Below the pieces are notes generated by a model, which worked only from the letters and a program-made list of their open reading frames with translations, did no database searches and had not been told where the DNA came from. From Rhea pennata (Eukaryota; Chordata; Aves; Rheiformes; Rheidae): a DNA stretch of 64,000 nt. Below are positions 46,422-64,000 of the stretch, one piece after another. Both the position numbers and the translations under genes were made by a program. Location: NCBI RefSeq assembly GCF_028389875.1, contig NC_084671.1:5719001-5783000 (forward strand), read 5' to 3'. Within the stretch, counting starts at the first letter, position 1; every line of letters begins with the position of its first letter.

Positions 46422-49400
46422 TACTTGTACAGCAAACTCTACAGAATTCTGTTCAGTTGCACAAAGGGCAGATATGAGTAGAGATAAGTGAGTACAAAGC
46501 AAACAGTATTAAAGCATTTGGATCAGCAAGTACTACAATGAAAACAGATCATTTTTAGGTTTGTTTTTGTGCTTTTATCAATATTTACTTCAGATGAATG
46601 AGGCTGAGTCTGAAATATTCTGAGATTTCTCATTCTGAATGCACGTTATCTCAAAGCATAAAAACAGCTGATTAACTGGAAATGCATCTTATCTGTAGTA
46701 ATCTGGTTCTTTGTTCTGCATCCCTAAGTATTTTACATGCAATTCTTAGAAATCTGTTTTCCAATCAGCAAGGTACATCTATATCTAGAGTGAAACAATA
46801 CCTGTAGCCACATACACCAGCAGTTATTAAATGATTTTTACATCCAGAAATGACGAATACCTTATTTGGATATATGGATGAGGATCTAGGTAGTCAGAAC
46901 GCAAGCACTTCTATCAGAACCTGTATTACCATCTTGTCTGATGGAGAGGGAAAAAAAAAGTTTTAAAAGTATCTCTACACTTTTGCAAAAATGTTCATGA
47001 TGTTTTGACAGTCTGTAGTTACAGTAATTTGAAAGACTGTGAGCTGTCAAATCCTTAGCTCATCTATGAGGTATCTTGGTAAGTAACAACTTGTAAAATA
47101 TCTGTGTACGACAGGCTTATTTGAAAACAGTGAGTTTGCAGAATGTGAAATTCTACAATGATTCTGGGTCCTGCCATATGATAACACCATTGTTATTCAA
47201 AAAGAATTGTGACAGACACTCCTTGCTATAATTTTAGCATGCAAAATTTATATGTATCCAGACTGTTCCAGAGTACTTTACAGACAGCTGTTTCCCAACC
47301 CCTCAACAGTTTTATTGGCAGTAGAACTAAGGTGCAGAGCTAGACTGTGACTAGCCACTGTACAGACTCAAAAGACATGAATGGGTGGGTAGCAAAACCC
47401 CTTATTCAGCTTATTTTGGCAGGTCATAACTGCAGTCCTGCTTCCTCATCTTATCTGAGTTGGCTCAAAGAAAGAAATTGGTCGTTGAAGGAGGTGGTGA
47501 CAGCAGGCTCACTAATACACAGCTCTTCCTAGAGCTCCATAACCAGAAGTGCTCTTCTGAATGAGGCGAGCTGCATCGTATCCAGGGTATGGATCTAATT
47601 TCTGTTTAGGTCTTGAATCTGTTGATACTGAAGTATCAGTAAATGCACCTGCTAGTAAGGAGAGAGCTGGAGATTGCTCTGCCTTTTAATTTCCTTTTTT
47701 ATTAGGTGACTGACACTGTTTTGATGCTTGGAGGCATCGTATGAAATCTTTTCACCCTAATTGAAGGCACAGAGGCATAGAGAGGATGATTCAGGGAATA
47801 CTGAGAAGGAAATCACTGGAAGAAAGAGATTTCAAAGACTAGAAGATAAATGATGAATAGAGAGCTTTCTAGTGGCATGACAGAATCATGACAAAAGACT
47901 GAGAAGGGGATCATGAAAAGCAAGTGGAGATGTTGATAACAGTGAATCTGTACTGTGCTCTGGAGCTCAGAACAAGGAATCAGTGTGACACAGCAAGAAA
48001 TCCAACACTGATGTCCAGTTAAGGCAGTAAGATTATAACAGACATTTGACATTAAACATGGGCCAGCTGCTTTACTACATTAGAAAGTTCAGTTCAAATG
48101 GGAAAGGAGCATTTCAGAGAGATTCTCAAAGAATGGATGGATGGTCATTTTCTCAAATGAACAAGAAGCATATTTCAGGAGAGTCAAAAAAAAGGCAAGT
48201 GACTATGAGAAGAGCTTAGTGTGAAGGTGTTAAACAGACACGACAGTATTCCTGCATTAGAAGCAACTCTTCTGCCTTGAGTGACTACTTGAAAGACTCC
48301 CAGACCATTAGCCCGGCATGAAACAGAAATCAGAGCTCATTTGAGAAGATGGGGATCTCTGTAGAAAATAGCTGATCACACACTACAGCAGTTCCCTGCT
48401 ACCTCTGACCAGGTACTCCAGTTCATCTCACACTTCTCAGAGCTGGGGGTGCCAAGTGCATTTTACAGTGTAACCGAAACTGGAAGAAGGAAGTTCAAGG
48501 AGACCTGCACATGAAATCATGGATTAAGCAATGCAGCAGCAGCTGCAGAGCATGGTTATCTGCTACCTATCCCCAACCAGTCAGAAGTTGATGCTGGAAG
48601 GGTCATGGAGACTGAAATCTGAATATGAACCTGCTTCTGCGTAGGAGAACTTGCTGAGAGGGGTCCTAACAAGCTAGGAGAGTGCCACTGAGTGATCCTG
48701 TTGCGCCTCTCCTCCAGGAGATTGCTGCAACATGTAGACATGCTCAGGGCTAATTGAGCAGTACTTTATCCCTCAAGCTGTCTCAGGATTTCTCTAAGAC
48801 TCCTCACTCAGTGGGTAGATCTAATATCTTTACTTCCTAAAATATCTTACCAATGAATAATCCCATTGCAGTCATTGAATCCACGTGTGGGCTAACATGG
48901 TCTATGACATGAGTGATTATGCCAGATTTTGGCTATGTTTAAGCATAGAGAAAAGAGGAGACACTCAAATGTCCAGAGTCCGTGCTTGCTCTAACGGCTC
49001 TCGGGCACAAGAGCAGAGTGTTGTGCTGTTGTGTGTCTTTGAGTAACAGACTTTGCTTCCCTGCATTGATTCCTTCCATCTTTAAGGCAAGGATAAGAAC
49101 ACTGGCTACTTCACAAGGTGTGGTTAAGGTTAATGGATTAATCCTGAACACAGAAAGTATGAAGGCACTAAGGGGACTCCCACGGGCTTTAATATGCTCT
49201 AGATCATGCCCTTAAATCTGGAGTTTTGACTCTGTGCTTTATTTCCTAAGAGGGTCCAAACAGAAGGCGCAGTCTGGGTAAGGCTGAAACAGTACAGGGT
49301 AAGAAGGATCACCCCTGAAGTATCCTGAAATCTTTGCATAGCCTTATTCAGAATGCTTACAGATTGCTCTGCATCCAGAATTCTTGCTAGTATACCAGGA

Positions 49401-50112
49401 TATACCTCTATCTAATGTACGCCAGCACTTCCCTTGCCCTTAAGGCCTGCAGAGACACCACTCAACTCTTTCTTACCTTGATTTTATGCTGATTCTATAC
49501 CCAGAACTCATCTACACCATCAGGAGGCACCATCAGAGCAGAGCAAGAATGCATCCCTGTGTATTCTCCGTACTGGATTAATACATAGTCCTGCATTGTT
49601 GGGATGCTTTGCAAAGCAGCTCTCAGTTATGTAGCTTTAATACATTCATGAAGAGGCCAAAGTTTTGAGGGAGAAGAGACTAAAATTTAAAACATAGAGG
49701 ATTCAAGTATTTGAATATAAAAGGCACCTTCGTTATGCACACAAGACTGCTCACCCATATGCATTCGTGCATGTCACAGCTGCTTCTCTCTCTTGGCAAA
49801 TGTGGAATGCAGCTATCTGAAATTTTCACTGTTCTTTCAACATCAGACATAGCAGTATTCACAACACTAAAATTAAGCCCATGTAGTAGATTCAGATAGC
49901 TATGTAAGCATGGCCCAGGGAACAGGAAAGAATATGTTATTACGGATCTATGTATTTAGAAGGTTAAATAACAGTTTTATGTATTTTTTGGAACAATTTC
50001 AAGAGTTCTCAAGAAAAGAGATGAGGAAAAATTGGGACAGTATTCTAAGTCAGAGACAAGACTTAGTTCATGTGCAGCTTGCGAAAGGCCTTCCAGAAAC
50101 CTTCAAACTCCA
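46422..50112. other. Tail-to-tail spacer between LRRIQ4 and LRRC31
   Basis: About 3.7 kb between convergent genes. ATTAAA at 46508-46513, 87 bases past the LRRIQ4 stop, is a candidate poly(A) signal. The remainder is ordinary sequence; I see no RNA gene, no exon with conserved motifs and no recognisable transposon. The LRRC31 3' UTR should occupy part of the right side, but I cannot place its end. Confidence 0.45.
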
Positions 50113-61233
<11,121 letters not shown>

Positions 61234-64000
61234 GGGAGGAATTTTTTTTTAGTAAGGTTTACTCTTGCTTATCCTCTGTCATAATGGCAGATGCGTAGGG
61301 AATTTCCTACTTTTCCCTCCATACTAATATCAGTGAAGCACTATTTAGTGGGCCAGACTGTATTCACTTCTGCTCCCTCAAAAGGACCTGGTAATACTCA
61401 GTATTAGTTTTGCAGACTCAGTGGTCTCAATCCTCAATGGTACAAGTATCACTCTCTATGCCTTGTTAATGAAGACTACTCCTAAAGCCACCCCACCTGG
61501 CCCCTGAGTGTTGTAAGGCTAACTTGCTGGTTCCCCTATCATTAAGTCTCCAAGTTCAGTCCACGGCCTTATGGCCAAATTAAAGAAGCAAGGCTGAGGC
61601 ATTCCTGTTCTGGGGGGAACCCACATCAGTCTGGCACCAAGGTGATTCTTCATGCAAAAACTTGTCTAGCAGTCAGGAAGGTGAGAGGAAGAGATGCACA
61701 AGAGAGAGGGCAAGGACATCCTTGCCCAAACAATATCAGCTGCTCCCAAGCTCAGGGGGAAATAAGCTCACATGCAAATGAAACCTCATTAACCTTACAG
61801 CAAAGCTGAAGAGACAGAGCAGAAAACAACCACATACTGAGCTATAAGCACTGGTAGTGTGCCAATGCTGGAAGAAAACAAGCTCCTCAAATAGCTTGTT
61901 TGGAACAGTGTAATACTATAATGACCTCAGTTTCAGTGACTAATTCTCAGGCAAATTTAAGTCCAGCTTTATAATAATTTATACATTCTTTCCCTATTGC
62001 TGTTTATACTACACTAGTATATAATGTTGCCTTGTGACTGAAGCTTCTTTATTTTTCTCTAAACATGCTGAATTAATCTTCTTTTGGTTTAATTCTAGCA
62101 TTTGCACACACATACAGGCTTTTAACTGGGCAATCAGTCATATGGACTAAGCAGACATGCAATTATTTTTATTTTGCAAGGACTATGTGGAAGAGATTTG
62201 TTTTATGTCTTACTGTTTGCCATTGACTGCAGGGGGAATGAGTTGTGCTCACAGACAGGATTTCTGTGAATTCAGATCTTGATCCTGTAAATACACCAGA
62301 GCTCAAGAACTGATTCCCGTGCTGATGCAGAGCCCTCATCTTCATTACAGACCTACACACAGAAGTCAATGCACAATCTACTGGCATCCACAGAACATAC
62401 CAGAAACCCTATGAGTTTTACAGTTTTCATGTTATTATACCCTATGTCAAAATAAATGTCAAATGTTTTTTATATACACATACACCACACATATATTGGT
62501 ATATATATACATATATATGGAGGTTCTTTTATGTTGCAAGTTGTCTGCCGTGATACAAGTGTTCAAGGACAGAGCATGCACAAATAGCTGATGCACGGTT
62601 TTAAGTCTCGCTCTTAGCCTATTACAGCCGTATGTCTTATGAGCAAAGTACAAAAACTATACAAAGGAATGTAAATAGGTGTATATGCACATTTACTGAG
62701 CTATAAAGCAATGCCAGTTTTGTATTACTTTAAGCAGACAAAAAAACATACCTGTCTTTTCCATTGTTACACTTGTGGATCTGTTTCACTCAGGGCTTGC
62801 AGAAGTGAGCTATGACATGCAAATGAACCTCACTTCTTTCCCTAACAAGATTTTCCATGCATTTTTCTTTCGAGAGAGTTTCTGTCTTCGTTTGTTATCA
62901 GCAGCTCTGCACAACAGGTTTCCCAAATTCCCTCAGTTCTGTCTCCCAGACTCAGGTTGCTCTTCCTGGCCTCTCTTTTCTAGGAGGGTTTCAGAAGTCC
63001 ACTTAAACGCTCTGATCAGGTCCCCACTCAGAGCACTAACAAGGGAGAAATCAGGAAGCCGCAGAACAGGCTCGGGTACTGCACTCCAACCCTTGCAGGG
63101 CCTAAAACAGCTGTTGTTAGAAAGGGCTGAGTCACTCACCTTCCAGATCAGGTTTCCAGACTACCTGCAGAACAAGTATTCCCACCCCTTTTGTCCATAC
63201 TAGTCAGAAGCAGAGCTGGAGACTGAGCAATGCTCTGTGTGTGTCCACAGGCTGTTGCAGAGTTCAGGAAGGAAAGAAACCACAGAGGACCAGCTCACTG
63301 CTGTTCGTTTTAGGGCAACAAGAGATATGAGCGGAGGTTTCTGTGTTATCGAGTGCAATCTCCTTGTTGGCAAGAGCATGATATAACACTGTGATATAAT
63401 CCCATAATAAATACATCAGAAATGTATCAAACTTCACCATAACTTTTTTTTTAGCTCTATGTGCCTGCCCTAGAATCTGATTTCCATGATGGTGAATGTT
63501 CAGATTTCTAGTTTAAACATATGCATGACCATTTATCCTGGATCTCTTTAGCTTCATTTGTTCTTTTTAATGTATGATGTCTCCACTTTAGTAGGCTAAA
63601 CCACCCAAACTCTTCTTGTCTTCCCTTATGTGCAGGCTTTCCATTTCTCTTATCATTTTCCTGGTTACCTCTGTCTGCACCTGTTCCAGTATAATTTTTA
63701 CTTCCTTAAATACAAGGAACCATGCACTGATAGACATACATTAAAGATGTGCAAACCAGAGTGCTTTTATCAGGAAATGATAAAGCTGGTCAATAAAACT
63801 GTAATGATTCATTTGAAAGCATTTGAGCAGACCCAGGCAGTGAGGACAGATTTGGTCTCCGTGAGTCTACATACAAACAATTCAAACAAAATGGAGTGAG
63901 GCACAGGCTGCTACTAGAAGCCAACGAGATTAGATTAAGAGAAGAAAAACTTAAAGTAAACATTAGCAAAAACTTTCTGCCCATGAGAAGGACTAGGCTG
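61234..64000. other. LRRC31 upstream region; no further gene recognised
   Basis: It should contain the LRRC31 promoter and any 5' UTR exon. Short TA/CA repeats occur at 62470-62520. Reading toward the right edge I find no exon of SAMD7, the next gene in mammals, and no RNA gene. The open frame at 62775-63203 has no recognisable domain. Confidence 0.45.

Noticed and set aside
62752-62764. ATGGAAAAGACAG before GTATG as the first coding exon of LRRC31
   Set aside because: Joining it to the AGs visible before 61233 puts the main exon out of frame; kept only as a possible non-coding leader.
62775-63203. 142-aa plus-strand open frame
   Set aside because: No domain or splice context recognised, and it is not similar to the expected neighbour SAMD7.
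63897-64000. Possible fragment of an interspersed repeat at the right edge
   Set aside because: I could not match it to a CR1 or other family by eye, and the window ends too soon to judge.

Overview
The window is vertebrate nuclear DNA, most likely from a bird. It has spliced genes with GT-AG introns, CpG-rich promoters, no interspersed repeat that I could recognise, and about half the spacing of the same genes in mammals. The gene order is that of human 3q26.2: TERC, ACTRT3, (tRNA-Val), MYNN, LRRC34, LRRIQ4, LRRC31. A non-avian sauropsid cannot be excluded.

Layout. 1-5391: AT-rich DNA with no recognised gene and two exon-like segments on the minus strand. 5392-5896 (minus): the telomerase RNA gene TERC, identified by its template, pseudoknot, CR4/CR5, H box and ACA box, with a TATA box and two CCAAT boxes upstream. 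6547-8997 (minus): ACTRT3, an actin-related protein in two coding exons. 10327-10399 (plus): tRNA-Val(AAC). About 11.0-25.1 kb (plus): MYNN, a BTB/POZ protein with eight C2H2 fingers, reconstructed as 615 codons over seven coding exons. 28735-38607 (minus): LRRC34, ten coding exons, 417 aa. 40756-46421 (plus): LRRIQ4, five coding exons, 591 aa. 50113-61233 (minus): LRRC31, nine coding exons, 585 aa. 61234-64000: LRRC31 upstream region with no further gene seen.

The protein genes alternate in strand. ACTRT3/MYNN and LRRC34/LRRIQ4 are head-to-head pairs that may share promoter regions; MYNN/LRRC34 and LRRIQ4/LRRC31 are tail-to-tail. The LRRC34/LRRIQ4 interval holds a perfect RFX X-box, the motif typical of cilium and testis promoters, which fits the germ-cell and ciliary expression known for this neighbourhood. 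TERC is functionally separate: it is the RNA subunit and template of telomerase.

Every coding model keeps reading frame across all junctions. The most notable items are TERC, the X-box, the six identical-length exons of LRRC31, and a duplicated segment on both sides of the last MYNN exon, one copy of which carries a perfect 68-bp tandem duplication. Orthology calls come from remembered protein sequences, not from a search.
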